This document shows, piece by piece, positions 27,138-38,685 of a stretch of DNA of 64,000 nt. The DNA comes from Alphaproteobacteria bacterium (lineage in GTDB: Bacteria; Pseudomonadota; Alphaproteobacteria; Rhizobiales; JAKIUO01). The position numbers were made by a program, and so were the translations under genes. Every line of letters begins with the position of its first letter. Position 1 is the stretch's first letter. Below the pieces are notes generated by a model. The model ran no database searches and was not told the DNA's origin. It saw only the letters and a program-made list of their open reading frames with translations. The stretch covers positions 16,546 to 80,545 of the forward strand of contig JAJRPI010000019.1 of assembly GCA_024280895.1 (NCBI GenBank). The letters run 5' to 3'.

Positions 27138-27992
27138 TTAACAAATTTTACAGCCATTCTTACGAATATCTGACGCGTGGCGTTTCATCACCTGACTAAG
27201 ATTTGGTGGGACGCCGCCAATGAATTTGTCACCGACATAATAAGCTGGCGTGCCACTAATCCCAAGACGATTGGCCAGATCTTTTGTTTCAGCGATAGAC
27301 TGGGCCACTTCAGGGCTTTCCATGTCTTTTCTCAAGCGAGCAATATCAAGGCCGACCTTCTCGGCAATCGTAAACACGGAATTATCCGTCACCCGCCCCT
27401 CAGATTCGAGCAAAGCCTTATGATACACGTAATATTTGCCTTGCTTCTTGGACGCCAAAGCCGCGCGCGCGGCTGTCAAAGAGGCATTGCCAAAAATTGG
27501 AAATTCCTTGAAGACCACTCGCAGTTTTTTATCCTGCGCCATGACTTTCTCAAGAGTTTTGAAGCCCTTGCGGCAATAGGGGCAATTATAATCAAAGAAC
27601 TCGACCACGGTGACATCGCCCTTGGGATTGCCAGCGACCGGATCAAATCTTGAACGGAACAAAGTATCGGCATTGTCAGTGAGAGCTGACACTTTCCGTT
27701 CTTCTTCTTGCGCTTTTTCTTTTTGTTGTAGTGCCAGAATGGCTTCTTGAATAATTTCGGGTCTCGAAACCAATGTCTTGCGGACGATCCTTGCAATGAC
27801 TTCTTCCTGCTCGCTGGAAAAGCCTTTCTGGGGCGCTATTTTATCAGCAACCACTTTGGCAACCTTTTCCATCTTGGACCCAGCATCAGCTTCAGCCTTG
27901 GTCTGCTGCGCGCTTTGCTCTTCGGCACAAGAGGCCAGCAACACGCCAGTCAGGCCAATCGCCAGATATCTCGTCAACAATCTCATACCCAT
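27138..27992 (-). CDS. DsbA-family thiol oxidoreductase, predicted lipoprotein
   Basis: 284 residues. Lipobox GVLLASC with Cys22 predicts anchoring to a membrane. A helical linker rich in Lys and Glu (about 30-110) precedes the DsbA-like domain with active site CPYC at 137-140 and the cis-proline loop GISGTPAYYVGD. Family members form or isomerise disulfides in the periplasm (Com1/BdbD-like group). It follows the M48 protease on the same strand. Confidence 0.9.
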   Translation of the reverse strand: MGMRLLTRYLAIGLTGVLLASCAEEQSAQQTKAEADAGSKMEKVAKVVADKIAPQKGFSSEQEEVIARIVRKTLVSRPEIIQEAILALQQKEKAQEEERKVSALTDNADTLFRSRFDPVAGNPKGDVTVVEFFDYNCPYCRKGFKTLEKVMAQDKKLRVVFKEFPIFGNASLTAARAALASKKQGKYYVYHKALLESEGRVTDNSVFTIAEKVGLDIARLRKDMESPEVAQSIAETKDLANRLGISGTPAYYVGDKFIGGVPPNLSQVMKRHASDIRKNGCKIC

Positions 27993-28119
27993 ATTCCTTC
28001 ACTCCTCGTCATGTTCAAAGCAACGATTTCTAACACGTGCCCCAATAAATTTAATTATATTCTATATATATTCTATGCAGCCGACTGCAAGTCAAACCGG
28101 CAAAATAACCACGCCGCGT

Positions 28120-29496
28120 TTATCGCTTAGGTCGTTGGAATTTCAGAATATCATCTGCGATCAACCACTGGGCACTGCCATTTTTCAGTTTCTTTTTTGC
28201 CCTCTTGGCCTGCTGTTTCGCAAGCTTTAGCCGTCCCTCATAAAAATAGGCTTGCGCAGAAGCGACTTCCGCCCTCGATATTTTCTTTTTTCTGGCGTAA
28301 GCGTTCGCTAATTGCCGGTAACCAAGCGCGTATTTATCTTCTCGTCCCAATCCCTTGCGAAGATGACGGATCGCCTCATCTATCAGCAAATCATCGCTGC
28401 TTGCCAACAATGCCTGTGCCAGCAGGACACGGATCAAAGGCGCACCTGGCGCGAGACTAACAGCTTTGCGCAAAGGTCTAATCGCGGTTGTCGGCCGGCC
28501 ACCCTCGAATAAAAACTGTCCCTTGATCTCATAAAAAAAGGGATTATCTGGATGCTCCGATATCAACGCATTAATTTTAGGCAAAAATGACTTCAGGCCC
28601 GCACTTCGATAGGAGGCAATCGCTCTCGCATATCGCGCAGGCAAGCTCGTATTGCGCCTATTATACAGATTGAACACGGTAGCTGGATTGTCAAGAAAAC
28701 CAATAAGTTTGGCCTTCACCATTTCGTGACGTCTTTGCAATGAAGGGCGATCGAGCACCTTAAAGTAAGGACTTCGGCGGGCGATATCTCGTAGTTGCGC
28801 AAGGCGCTGGCGCGGCATCGGATGACTTTGCAGGTAAGGGTCAACCTGTCGCAAGGACGCCAGTCCCTGATCGGCAAAGAATTCAAATGTTTTCAACATG
28901 CCCTTGGCAGATTGATGCGTGCCGTTCAAAAACGTCACAGCTGCGCGGTCAGCAGAACTTTCTTCGATCCGGCGATAAGCTAGAATATTCTTCTTGATGA
29001 GTGTGTTTCCACCCATCAAAGCGGCTCCGCCTGCCTGTCCAAACTCACTCCCGGCAGCAGCTCCCCCGACCATCGCGGCAATACTCAATATTTGCAGCAT
29101 CAAGCTGGCGGACTGGGCTTTTTTTAACTGTGTGCGAAATCTTGCCAAATGACCACCGGTTATGTGACCCGTTTCATGAGCGATCACGCCAATCAGCTGA
29201 TTTGGGGTCCTGGAATTGGTGATGGCACCGATATGGATGAACATGTTCTGGCCATCGACCACAAAGGCATTAAAGGCGCGGTCGGAAACAATATGGATTT
29301 TGACATTTTGACCAAACAGTCCAGCAGCCTTGAAAATTGGCCGTGCATATTCCCGGATCAAATTCTCGGTTTCGGTATCGCGTATCAGGCCACGAGCCTG
29401 AGCCGCACTTGTTAGAACCGAAACCATAACCATCGTGGTCGCTAATGTTGGAACCAGCAGCTTGTGTAAATTTAGCCTATCTAGAAAGAAGCGCAT
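28120..29496 (-). CDS. M48-family metalloprotease with TPR-like tail (BepA/YfgC-like)
   Basis: 458 residues. Signal peptide (about 10-34). The M48 catalytic domain has the zinc site HETGH at 107-111, and the third ligand is likely in RRIEESSADRAA. After about residue 300 come TPR-like helices. In the family (BepA) such proteases check outer-membrane protein assembly in the periplasm. It heads a minus-strand run with the DsbA-like and DUF2155 genes. Confidence 0.9.
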   Translation of the reverse strand: MRFFLDRLNLHKLLVPTLATTMVMVSVLTSAAQARGLIRDTETENLIREYARPIFKAAGLFGQNVKIHIVSDRAFNAFVVDGQNMFIHIGAITNSRTPNQLIGVIAHETGHITGGHLARFRTQLKKAQSASLMLQILSIAAMVGGAAAGSEFGQAGGAALMGGNTLIKKNILAYRRIEESSADRAAVTFLNGTHQSAKGMLKTFEFFADQGLASLRQVDPYLQSHPMPRQRLAQLRDIARRSPYFKVLDRPSLQRRHEMVKAKLIGFLDNPATVFNLYNRRNTSLPARYARAIASYRSAGLKSFLPKINALISEHPDNPFFYEIKGQFLFEGGRPTTAIRPLRKAVSLAPGAPLIRVLLAQALLASSDDLLIDEAIRHLRKGLGREDKYALGYRQLANAYARKKKISRAEVASAQAYFYEGRLKLAKQQAKRAKKKLKNGSAQWLIADDILKFQRPKR

Positions 29497-29801
29497 AAAC
29501 AGTTCAACACCTTTTGTCGTTTCGATCTGGCTGCTTTAAGATACCACTTGGAGCCAAGGGATCTTTGCAGCAAAACCACTTCTATTCCCAAACGCTCTTT
29601 ACCTCTGCAACAGATTTATGGTTCAACCAGATAAAGGTCAACCAAGCGAACCCGCAATTTTGCAGTTATTGATTGTTTTAACAGATCAGACCTGCCCAAT
29701 AGGGCAATATCAAGACCTGAACGCCTGCAATTGACGTACAAATCTTTGACGTGAACCAGATTGCTTAACTTGATGATTTATCATGCGACAGGATAATTGA
29801 C
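29497..29801. promoter_or_regulatory. Divergent promoter region, protease and aminotransferase
   Basis: 305 bases without a gene. It holds the promoters for the minus-strand protease and the plus-strand aminotransferase. No clear operator or hairpin was recognised. Confidence 0.4.
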
Positions 29802-30971
29802 GTGAGATCAAAGCCAAGAATTGCCAACCGCTCCGATATCCCCCCCTTTATCGTTATGGACATGATGAGAGCAGCCAACGAAAAAGAAGCTTCGGGCACC
29901 CATATTATACACATGGAAGTAGGCCAGCCCTCAACCAAAGCTCCTTCAAAAGTGATTGCGGCGGCCCATAATGCTCTCGATGCTGATCGCCTTGGTTATA
30001 CGGATGCCAAGGGCCTGCCAGAGCTGCGCGAGCGCATATCGAGCCATTATCAAAGCCGTTACAAGTTAGACGTGCCCGCTGACCGTATTATCGTCACGAC
30101 GGGCAGTTCAGCGGGCTTCGTACTGGCCTTTCTGGCGCTTTTTGACAAGGGTGCCAAAGTCGCCCTGCCAGTGCCGGGCTATCCCTGTTACCCCCACATC
30201 CTGCGTGCCCTAGATATTGATCCGGTATTTATCGAAACCAATGAACAATCGGGCTGGTTCCCAACCACAGATCATCTGGATGAGCTGGCTTCAAAGGATA
30301 ACGCCCTTGATGGGCTGTTATTGGCCTCTCCCGCCAATCCAACCGGTACGATGCTGGATGCACCTTCTTTGAAAAAACTGGCCACTCATTGCGCGAACAA
30401 AAATATCAGTTTCATTTCAGATGAAATCTATCACGGACTGACCTATGGCTCACCGGCCCCAACGGCCCTTGCCTATAATCGCGACGCCATCATCATCAAT
30501 AGTTTTTCGAAATATTTTTCAATGACGGGATGGCGGATTGGCTGGATGGTCGTCCCTGAGCACCTTGTCCGACCTATTGAGCGGCTGCAACAAAATCTCT
30601 ACATCAATGCCCCCACCCTGTCGCAACTCGCCGCCATCAAGGCCTTTGATTGTATTGACGAGTTGGAAACCTATAAAAATGCTTACGAAATAAATCGCGA
30701 TTATCTGTTAAACGAACTGCCCGAGGCCGGTTTTGGAAAAATACTACCAGCTGACGGGGCTTTTTATCTTTACGCCGATATTAGCGATCTCACCGATGAC
30801 AGCCTGAGATTTGCTCGCTCGATTTTGAACGAGACCGGCGTCGCCGTCACACCGGGACAAGATTTCGACGCGATCCGCGGCAAGCATTTCTTACGTTTTT
30901 CCTATGCCCGCTCGCTCAATGATATGCAAGAAGCGGTCAAACGCATCAAACCCTGGATCAAAAACCGATGA
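29802..30971 (+). CDS. PLP-dependent aminotransferase, class I/II
   Basis: 389 residues, GTG start with AGGATA upstream. Fold-type I enzyme: MEVGQPST, TTGSSAGFVLAF, ASPANPTGTMLD, DEIYHGLTYG, and PLP lysine in SFSKYFSMTGWRIGW. Close in look to aspartate-type aminotransferases, but substrate specificity cannot be set from sequence. The last four bases overlap sfsA (ATGA), so the two are co-translated. Confidence 0.9.
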   Translation: MRSKPRIANRSDIPPFIVMDMMRAANEKEASGTHIIHMEVGQPSTKAPSKVIAAAHNALDADRLGYTDAKGLPELRERISSHYQSRYKLDVPADRIIVTTGSSAGFVLAFLALFDKGAKVALPVPGYPCYPHILRALDIDPVFIETNEQSGWFPTTDHLDELASKDNALDGLLLASPANPTGTMLDAPSLKKLATHCANKNISFISDEIYHGLTYGSPAPTALAYNRDAIIINSFSKYFSMTGWRIGWMVVPEHLVRPIERLQQNLYINAPTLSQLAAIKAFDCIDELETYKNAYEINRDYLLNELPEAGFGKILPADGAFYLYADISDLTDDSLRFARSILNETGVAVTPGQDFDAIRGKHFLRFSYARSLNDMQEAVKRIKPWIKNR

Positions 30972-31684
30972 ACTTCAAAGAACCTTTGATCTCCGCAACG
31001 CTCATAAAGCGTTACAAACGATTTTTGGCGGATGTTATCCTGGCTAATGAAGAAGAGATCACCGTGCATTGCGCCAATCCTGGTGCCATGCACGGGCTCA
31101 ACGAACCAGGGATCAAAGTCTGGTTGTCAAAAAGTGATAACCCCAAACGCAAACTGGCATATAGCTGGGAACTGGCGGAAATCGACATCCACGGTAAAAA
31201 GGCACTTGTGGGCATCAATACCATGCACCCCAACAAGCTGGCATATGAGGCAATCGAAGCTGACAAAGTCCCTGAACTGAGGGGATATGAAGAGATAAAA
31301 CGCGAAGTCCCCTATGGCAAAAACAGCCGCATTGATATCCTGCTATCAAACAATGGCCAACAGTTTTGTTATGTCGAGGTGAAAAATGTGCATTTATTGC
31401 GTGAGCAAGGATTGGCCGAATTCCCGGATTCTGTGACCAAGCGAGGTGCCAAACATCTTGAAGAATTGTCCGATATGGTCGCAGATGGCCATCGTGCCGT
31501 GATGTTTTATATCATCCAGCGAGATGATGCGAACCGGTTCGCCATCGCCGCTGATAATGACCCCGTCTATTTTGAGACCTTCAACAAGGCGCGCAAAAAC
31601 GGCGTGGAAATGATTGCCTATGATTGCTCATTATCGACTTCCGCAATTATACTGGCTAACAAAATAGACTTGCTTGCCTCATAA
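30968..31684 (+). CDS. sfsA: SfsA family protein (sugar fermentation stimulation homolog)
   Basis: 238 residues. It shows RYKRFLADV, VHCANPGAMHGLNEPG, RKLAYSWELAEI, GINTMHPNKLAYEAI, RIDILLSN, YVEVKNVHLL and FPDSVTKRGAKHLEEL, the SfsA pattern, including a nuclease-like core. The cellular role is poorly defined. Coupled to the aminotransferase in front. Confidence 0.93.
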   Translation: MNFKEPLISATLIKRYKRFLADVILANEEEITVHCANPGAMHGLNEPGIKVWLSKSDNPKRKLAYSWELAEIDIHGKKALVGINTMHPNKLAYEAIEADKVPELRGYEEIKREVPYGKNSRIDILLSNNGQQFCYVEVKNVHLLREQGLAEFPDSVTKRGAKHLEELSDMVADGHRAVMFYIIQRDDANRFAIAADNDPVYFETFNKARKNGVEMIAYDCSLSTSAIILANKIDLLAS

Positions 31685-31954
31685 ATAGAGCTATTCGTCA
31701 GCCAGAACAGCGCACGGCGGTACTCAAATTGAGGGATGTATTGGCATTATTAACCAAGAGATATTTGCTTTTAATCGCAAGAATTTACTGGCGCAAACCA
31801 CCGTGCTCGATATCAAGCTATAATCTGTCCATTATTTGGGGTTTTGAGACTTGTCTGCCACCAACGAATAGGATATAAGATCCGCTTGACATTCCAATGG
31901 CTGGCATTCGAGCTTTTGCCAAATGCCACCAGATCCTTGCAGGATGAAAACACA

Positions 31955-32176
31955 ATGAAAAAAGAACTACACCCAGAATACCATAAAATTACCGTGGTCA
32001 TGACTGATGGCTCCACGTTCGAGACCTATTCGACCTATGGTAAGGAAAATGACGAGCTGAAGCTCGACATTGATACCAACACGCACCCGGCCTGGACCGG
32101 TGGTGGACAGCATCTAACCGACCGTGGCGGTCGCCTGTCTCGCTTTAAAGCCAAATATGACGGATTTCTTGGCTAG
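31955..32176 (+). CDS. rpmE: 50S ribosomal protein L31
   Basis: 73 residues starting [19 protein letters not shown]. It carries [21 protein letters not shown] near the end, as in L31. There are no cysteines, so this is the zinc-free form. An open frame extends upstream to 31844 but has no family similarity. A good terminator follows. Confidence 0.97.
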   Translation: MKKELHPEYHKITVVMTDGSTFETYSTYGKENDELKLDIDTNTHPAWTGGGQHLTDRGGRLSRFKAKYDGFLG

Positions 32177-32197
32177 AAGCCCCGCAAACGAACAAAG

Positions 32198-32236
32198 AAA
32201 CGGCTGCACGGTGAATAATCGCTGTGCAGCCGTTTT
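32198..32236 (+). terminator. rpmE terminator
   Basis: CGGCTGCAC (32201-32209) pairs with GTGCAGCCG (32224-32232), flanked by AAA and TTTT. It lies 21 bases past the rpmE stop. Confidence 0.88.
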
Positions 32237-32308
32237 ATTTTGTCTTGTTTTTTTGATCGCCCATCGCGAACGCTGTGGCGATCAAAAAATTCTATATCTA
32301 TTCTAGCT

Positions 32309-32791
32309 TCAAGCTATATATTCTATTTTCAGGATCTCAAAAAAGCGCCCACCACCTGGCGTTGCAACTTCTGTTGAATCGCCGACTTCCTTGCCCATCA
32401 AGGCGCGCGCAACGGGCGAACTGACTGATATTTTGCCATTGCCAGCATCAGATTCATAATCCCCTACGAGCTGATAGCTGATCTCTTCATCCGTATCCTC
32501 GTCGACAACCGTCACGGTCGCGCCAAATTTGATCCTGTCGCCATCCATCGAGGAGATATCGATAACTTCAGCACGCGACAAGGTACTCTCAAGCTCTTTA
32601 ACCCGGGCTTCGGTCATGCCTTGCTGTTCCTTGGCAGCGTGATATTCAGCATTTTCCGACAAATCACCATGCGCCCGCGCTTCCGCGATCGCCTTGATGA
32701 TCCGGGGGCGCTCGACGGACTTCAGATGTTTGGCTTCTTTTTCAAGCGCCGCGTGACCTGCTGGTGTCATCGGGACTTTATCGATTGACAT
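32309..32791 (-). CDS. greA: Transcription elongation factor GreA
   Basis: 160 residues from [14 protein letters not shown]-terminal coiled coil (about 10-75) containing [17 protein letters not shown], whose acidic tip stimulates RNA cleavage by backtracked RNA polymerase, then the FKBP-like domain ([30 protein letters not shown]). GGAGG lies ten bases before this ATG; the frame stays open nine codons further (32818). Confidence 0.97.
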   Translation of the reverse strand: MSIDKVPMTPAGHAALEKEAKHLKSVERPRIIKAIAEARAHGDLSENAEYHAAKEQQGMTEARVKELESTLSRAEVIDISSMDGDRIKFGATVTVVDEDTDEEISYQLVGDYESDAGNGKISVSSPVARALMGKEVGDSTEVATPGGGRFFEILKIEYIA

Positions 32792-32894
32792 AATATCTTT
32801 CCTCCCGCGGTGAGACATCTCACCTCTCTATTAAACTCTGTATATTTTACTAGGAATTGCAAGCATTTCTGCTCGTCATACCGAAACTACGCGG

Positions 32895-35800
32895 TCATAC
32901 CAAAGAGGGGGAAACTAGATAGTTCTGAATAGGAACCACATCTAGCCGCTCGTCCTTCAAAGCCTGTATTGCTTTGGTTACAGCATTCACCCCGGCGATG
33001 GTTGTATAGTAAGGAACATGATGAAGCAAGGCCGTTCGTCTGATCGAGGCGCTGTCGGAATGTGCCTTGGCCCCTTCTGTGGTGTTAATGACCATGCCAA
33101 CTTCACCATTTTTGATCGCATCGACGATATTTGGGCGCCCTTCATGGACCTTGAAGACACGCTCACATTCGAGCCCGTTTTCAACCAGATAGCGCTGTGT
33201 GCCGCCGGTCGCAATGACCTTGAAGCCCATCTTGACCAAATGACGAACCGATCCAAGGACCCGTTCCTTGTCAATATCGCGTACTGATACAAAAACCGTA
33301 CCGTCGCGCGGTAAAGCTGCCCCCGCACCAAGCTGGCTTTTGGCAAAAGCGATGGCAAAATCACGATCAATGCCCATAACTTCGCCTGTGGAGCGCATTT
33401 CAGGCCCAAGAACAGGATCAACTCCGGGAAAACGATCAAAGGGAAATACCGCTTCCTTGACGGCGATATGGTCATATTTTGGTGTTTTCAGATCAAAATC
33501 GGCCAAGGGCGTGCCCGCCATTACCTTTGTCGCAATTCCCGCCAATGGCAGCCCTGTCACTTTGGCAACGAAAGGAACCGTACGTGAGGCCCTTGGATTG
33601 ACTTCAATCAGATAAATATCCCGATCTTTAATGGCAAATTGCACATTCATCAGACCTTTAACACGCAGCGCACGGGCCAATGCACCGGTTTGCTTGTGCA
33701 ACTCTTGCAAGATGTCGTCATCAAGAGAATAAGGCGGCAAAGAACAAGCACTATCTCCTGAATGGATACCCGCTTCTTCAATATGCTGCATGATACCAGA
33801 GACAAAAATATCATTTTCGTCACATATGGCATCCACATCCACTTCAATGGCATCACGCAAAAAACTGTCAATCAGTACGGGACTATCGCCAGAAACATTC
33901 ACAGCTTCCGCGATATAGCGATCAAGCTGCTGCTCATCATGGACGATTTCCATTGCCCGCCCGCCAAGCACATAAGAGGGGCGGATAACAACCGGAAAAC
34001 CAATCCGCTTGGCAATCTCGCGCGCTTCGTCTTCGGTGTGAGCGATGCCGTTATTTGGCTGCTTAAGGCCCAGCTTGTCCACAAGCTCCTTGAAACGATC
34101 ACGGTCTTCAGCCAGATCGATGGCATCTGGTTCTGTGCCCAGAATAGGGATATTCTCACGCTCCAGCGCTCTGGCCAGCTTCAAGGGTGTCTGCCCGCCA
34201 AGCTGCACAATGATCCCCTTTAGAGTACCATTTTGCTGCTCTTTATAGATGATCTCCAGCACATCTTCTTCGCTCAAAGGCTCGAAATACAAGCGATCCG
34301 AGGTGTCATAATCAGTGGAGACGGTCTCGGGATTGCAGTTGACCATGATGGTCTCAATACCTTGCTCCTGCAGAGCAAAGGCTGCGTGACAACAGCAATA
34401 GTCGAATTCGATTCCCTGCCCGATGCGGTTTGGTCCACCGCCAAGAATGATCACCTTTTCCTTGTCGCTTGGACGCGATTCGCAAATCGGTTCACCCAGC
34501 AAGGGGCGCTCATAAGTCGAATACATATAAGCTGTTGGGGAAGCAAACTCAGCCGCGCAACTATCAATCCGCTTAAACACGGGGCGAATGCCCAGGGCGT
34601 GACGCTGTTGGCGCACAGTTTTTGCATCCAGCCCAGCAAGGGTCGCAAGCCGTTGATTAGAAAACCCGAAGGATTTCAGATTGGCAAACAGCTCGACGCT
34701 TTGTGGTAATCCATGCGCCTTGATCCGCTCTTCGAGATCGACCACTTCTTGCAGTCGATCGATAAACCAGGGATCGATACGGCACAGATCATAAATACGC
34801 TCATGACTGACCCCGTGACGAAGCGCCTGCGCCACATTCACCAGGCGATCTGGCGTAGCTTTGGACAATAGCGAGCGAATTACATTCTTGTCATCTCCCT
34901 GCCCAAGCCCCTCAAAGACTATTTCATCCAAACCATCGAGGTCCGTTTCCAGTGACCGTAAAGCCTTTTGCAAGCTCTCGGTAAAAGTCCTACCAATGGC
35001 CATGACTTCCCCAACGGACTTCATGGCGGTCGATAGAACCGGTTCGGCACCAGGAAACTTTTCAAAGGCGAAACGGGGAATTTTGGTGACCACATAGTCA
35101 ATTGTTGGCTCAAAACTCGCTGGGGTTGCGCCACCGGTAATTTCGTTTTTGAGCTCATCAAGAGTATAGCCGACCGCCAGCTTGGTCGCGACCTTGGCAA
35201 TCGGAAAACCGGTTGCTTTTGACGCCAGAGCAGAGGAGCGCGAGACGCGCGGGTTCATTTCGATCACAATCAGGCGACCATCGGCGGGATTAACGGCGAA
35301 TTGCACATTGGAGCCACCGGTTTCAACACCGATTTCCCGCAAGACCGCAATCGAGGCGTTACGCATGATCTGATATTCTTTGTCGCTCAGCGTCAGGGCT
35401 GGCGCAACGGTGATACTGTCACCGGTATGAACCCCCATCGGGTCGACATTTTCGATGGAACAGATGATGATACAATTATCATCCTTGTCGCGTACGACTT
35501 CCATTTCATATTCTTTCCAGCCAATGATGCTTTCTTCGACAAGCACTTCATTAGTAGGTGAGGCATCAATGCCACGTTCGATAATCTCGAGATATTCTTC
35601 ACGGTTATATGCAACGCCGCCGCCTGTCCCGCCCATCGTGAATGAGGGGCGCATAATGGCCGGCAAGCCAACAAATTCCAGCGCGTCTATCGCCTCGGTC
35701 AGATTGTGAGCCAACATGGAGCGCGGTGTTTCAAGGCCGATTTTGTCCATGGCTTGGCGAAACAGGTCCCGGTCTTCCGCCTTGTCGATGACATGCGCCT

Positions 35801-36170
35801 TGGCGCCAATCAATTCGACACCAAATTTCTTCAAAACGCCATCGCGCTCAAGAGACAATGCCGTATTGAGCGCTGTTTGACCGCCCATCGTTGGCAACAG
35901 CGCGTCAGGACGTTCTTTTTCGATGACCATCGCGACGATTTCAGGGGTGATCGGTTCGATATAGGTGGCATCAGCCAGCTCCGGATCGGTCATGATGGTG
36001 GCGGGGTTGGAATTCACCAACACAACCCGATAACCGTCATCTTTCAGTACCCGGCAGGCCTGAGTCCCCGAATAATCAAACTCGCAAGCCTGCCCAATCA
36101 CGATTGGACCGGCCCCGATGATCAGGATGGTTTTTATGTCTGTTCTTTTGGGCATCGGCGTTGATGTCAT
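32895..36170 (-). CDS. carB: Carbamoyl-phosphate synthase large chain
   Basis: 1091 residues, full length. Two ATP-grasp halves: the first starts with [26 protein letters not shown], the second with [26 protein letters not shown]-terminal MGS-like allosteric domain contains [13 protein letters not shown]. It makes carbamoyl phosphate for arginine and pyrimidines. carA is not in the window. It lies upstream of greA and downstream of the RND transporter on the same strand. Confidence 0.98.
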   Translation of the reverse strand: MTSTPMPKRTDIKTILIIGAGPIVIGQACEFDYSGTQACRVLKDDGYRVVLVNSNPATIMTDPELADATYIEPITPEIVAMVIEKERPDALLPTMGGQTALNTALSLERDGVLKKFGVELIGAKAHVIDKAEDRDLFRQAMDKIGLETPRSMLAHNLTEAIDALEFVGLPAIMRPSFTMGGTGGGVAYNREEYLEIIERGIDASPTNEVLVEESIIGWKEYEMEVVRDKDDNCIIICSIENVDPMGVHTGDSITVAPALTLSDKEYQIMRNASIAVLREIGVETGGSNVQFAVNPADGRLIVIEMNPRVSRSSALASKATGFPIAKVATKLAVGYTLDELKNEITGGATPASFEPTIDYVVTKIPRFAFEKFPGAEPVLSTAMKSVGEVMAIGRTFTESLQKALRSLETDLDGLDEIVFEGLGQGDDKNVIRSLLSKATPDRLVNVAQALRHGVSHERIYDLCRIDPWFIDRLQEVVDLEERIKAHGLPQSVELFANLKSFGFSNQRLATLAGLDAKTVRQQRHALGIRPVFKRIDSCAAEFASPTAYMYSTYERPLLGEPICESRPSDKEKVIILGGGPNRIGQGIEFDYCCCHAAFALQEQGIETIMVNCNPETVSTDYDTSDRLYFEPLSEEDVLEIIYKEQQNGTLKGIIVQLGGQTPLKLARALERENIPILGTEPDAIDLAEDRDRFKELVDKLGLKQPNNGIAHTEDEAREIAKRIGFPVVIRPSYVLGGRAMEIVHDEQQLDRYIAEAVNVSGDSPVLIDSFLRDAIEVDVDAICDENDIFVSGIMQHIEEAGIHSGDSACSLPPYSLDDDILQELHKQTGALARALRVKGLMNVQFAIKDRDIYLIEVNPRASRTVPFVAKVTGLPLAGIATKVMAGTPLADFDLKTPKYDHIAVKEAVFPFDRFPGVDPVLGPEMRSTGEVMGIDRDFAIAFAKSQLGAGAALPRDGTVFVSVRDIDKERVLGSVRHLVKMGFKVIATGGTQRYLVENGLECERVFKVHEGRPNIVDAIKNGEVGMVINTTEGAKAHSDSASIRRTALLHHVPYYTTIAGVNAVTKAIQALKDERLDVVPIQNYLVSPSLV

Positions 36171-36285
36171 GCACCTGTGTTGATTTGGAAAGAGCTAAAC
36201 TTGTTTCTCACAGCTTTTACGTTGGTGCGCAAGCAAGATCATCATCATTTTGCGTTCTGTCTTGATACTTGTTGCGGACGACCAA

Positions 36286-38685
36286 TCATTCATCCCCTCT
36301 ACCGGTGATGCGTTTTTCAAGATTGAAATAGGCAGGTAATAAAATAATATCACCAATAAAGGCGGCAATCAGGGTAATGGCCGATAGCCAGCCAAACATG
36401 CGCAGGCTAGGCAGCCCGGAAAAAGCAGTGACCGCCAGACCAAGAACCAGCACGATCGTCGTCAACATCAAGACCGGTCCCATGAGCTTCACAGTACGGG
36501 TCACGGCATCCTTGTGACCGTTTTGTCGTTCCAGATGCAATCGATGCAAAAAGTGGATCGTATCATTGACGGCCAGACCAAAAGCCACGGTCAATGCGAC
36601 AGCCGAAGAAAACTGCAAGCCATACCCAGTTATATAGAGCACGGCCCCCGCAGCAAATATGGGAAACAGGTTGGGAATGATACTGGCCAGCGCCGCAAAG
36701 AACGAGCGAAAAACCACGGCGATTAGCGCCACCACAATGGCGATTGTCGACATCAGGCCAAAACCCAATTCCCCGATCATCTTGGCACTGTTGCGAGCCG
36801 CAATCGCCGGTAGCCCCGTGACCGAGAGTTCATAATCGGCATGAGCAAGCCGCAGCAGGCGCAACTGCTTGTCGATCTTGTCAACAACCGGCAACAGGCT
36901 GGCGGCATTGAGGTCCGGCATACGGCCCGTGATCAGCACGGTTTTTTCATCTTCCGATATAAATCGCCGGGTCAGCGTCTTGGGCAGAACATCGACATAT
37001 TTCTTCAAGGTCTCGGCGCTGATTTCCCCCTTGTCGATCAACCAGCGGCGCAACACTTCAAGCGACCAGATATTGCCCATATTCTCCGACTTCTCCATGA
37101 TCTTTTGCGCTTCGGCAATAAGGCCAAGTGTCTCGCGGCTATAAAGTCGTTTGCCCTCTCCAAGTTCAATCATGATGTGAACCGGATTTGCTCCCGTGAG
37201 CTTGTCGTCCAGAGCGCCCGAGGCCGCAATTGCCTCTTCACGGTCCGGCACCTGATCGGCCAGCCGATAGCGTGGTTCAAGCGATAGGTAAGCGGCACCA
37301 AAAACGATGGTCAGCAAGTAACCAGCAAGCGCATAACGCGGGGCATGCTGACGCACACTATCCGCCATCCAGGAGGCACCGCTCGACAGCAACTTACCAA
37401 AACTGACGCTGTTTGTAGGGGCCGTTTTAAACTTTGCTTCATTGCGCAAAAGCAGCACGCTAAGGACCGGCACGAGAATAATCACAGCCAGAAATGAGAT
37501 GATGGTTGAGATCGCGGCGACAATACCAAATGTGCGGATCAGCGCCGAACTCGCGAAGATCAGTGACGATAGAGCGACGGCTGTTGTAAACGAGGTTAAA
37601 ACACAAGCCGGTCCCACCTCGGATATTGCCTGCTTTACCGCATCGAACCTGCTATATCCCAATCGCAAATGGCGGCGGATGACAAACATCATATGGGTCG
37701 CATCTGAATAGGCAATCACCATAATCAACGGCGTGATGACATTCAAAAACAGGTTCAACTCGATACCCACAAGCCCCAATGCGCCCAGTGACCATAAAAT
37801 AGCCATGGCGGGAGCCGCAATGGTGATCAAGGTCAGCGAGATAGAGCGGAAAAAGAACAGGCAGACAATGGTGCCAAGAATAAAGCCAAGACTGTTATAG
37901 ATCAGCCGGTCCGCAAGCACTGCGTTACGAATTTCCAATTGCATCACTGGAGGCCCTGAGAGCGTGGCTTTCATTTGGGTCCCGCCAACCTGCTCATTTA
38001 CCGCCGTTCTGATATTGGCGATGATTGTTTCCAAGCCTTCCTTGACGACGGTTTCGCGCTTCAAAGCCATGACGATAAGCGCCAGAGTACCATCTTTCGA
38101 GATCATTTTTCCACCAACGATCTCGTCGTTCAAAATACGCTGTTTGAGGATACTGAACTCCTTCCCCTTTGGCATTTCAGCCGGGATCAAGGGAGCCGGG
38201 ATAGGCTTGTCGCTGGGAGGTTCACGCGCTGAGAATATGGAAATGATACCGCGATTGGCTTCGATGAAATCGAGTTCAAGGGTCATTTCGCGCAAGCGCT
38301 CGATCCGATCAGGGGTTAATAAATCAGGATGTTCCACCACTATGAGCACATCATACTCACTGGCGGGAAACCGCTTGGTCAGCACTTCATATTTTTTAAA
38401 CTCGATGGAATCGGAACGAAACAACTCAGTTAAGCTGTCATCAACATTGATTCTGGTCACACCATAACCAGTGATCAGCGACACAAACAAAATGATCGAT
38501 AGCCATAACACCGGACGCTTGATAGCCTCGGAGCCAATCCGCTCTAATCCAAGTCCCAAACCCAAACCATTACCAGACTTTTGTGCTAATAATTCAAGCG
38601 ATTGGGACTCGGCCTCGCGATCCTTTTGCTGATCGTCGCTACCGCCTTTTGCGCCATCATCTCGTGCTGTTTTGTGCTCGTCCAT
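36286..38685 (-). CDS. RND/MMPL-superfamily transporter
   Basis: 799 residues. A cytoplasmic charged N-terminus, one helix, a large periplasmic loop (about 85-250), then five helices (YSDATHMMFVIRRH), a second loop, and five more helices (AFGLAVNDTIHFLHRLHLER): the twofold RND layout with a sterol-sensing-like core. It resembles the MMPL/HpnN/Patched side of the superfamily that moves lipids, more than the AcrB drug pumps. The substrate is unknown. No adaptor or outer-membrane partner is adjacent. Confidence 0.85.
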   Translation of the reverse strand: MDEHKTARDDGAKGGSDDQQKDREAESQSLELLAQKSGNGLGLGLGLERIGSEAIKRPVLWLSIILFVSLITGYGVTRINVDDSLTELFRSDSIEFKKYEVLTKRFPASEYDVLIVVEHPDLLTPDRIERLREMTLELDFIEANRGIISIFSAREPPSDKPIPAPLIPAEMPKGKEFSILKQRILNDEIVGGKMISKDGTLALIVMALKRETVVKEGLETIIANIRTAVNEQVGGTQMKATLSGPPVMQLEIRNAVLADRLIYNSLGFILGTIVCLFFFRSISLTLITIAAPAMAILWSLGALGLVGIELNLFLNVITPLIMVIAYSDATHMMFVIRRHLRLGYSRFDAVKQAISEVGPACVLTSFTTAVALSSLIFASSALIRTFGIVAAISTIISFLAVIILVPVLSVLLLRNEAKFKTAPTNSVSFGKLLSSGASWMADSVRQHAPRYALAGYLLTIVFGAAYLSLEPRYRLADQVPDREEAIAASGALDDKLTGANPVHIMIELGEGKRLYSRETLGLIAEAQKIMEKSENMGNIWSLEVLRRWLIDKGEISAETLKKYVDVLPKTLTRRFISEDEKTVLITGRMPDLNAASLLPVVDKIDKQLRLLRLAHADYELSVTGLPAIAARNSAKMIGELGFGLMSTIAIVVALIAVVFRSFFAALASIIPNLFPIFAAGAVLYITGYGLQFSSAVALTVAFGLAVNDTIHFLHRLHLERQNGHKDAVTRTVKLMGPVLMLTTIVLVLGLAVTAFSGLPSLRMFGWLSAITLIAAFIGDIILLPAYFNLEKRITGRGDE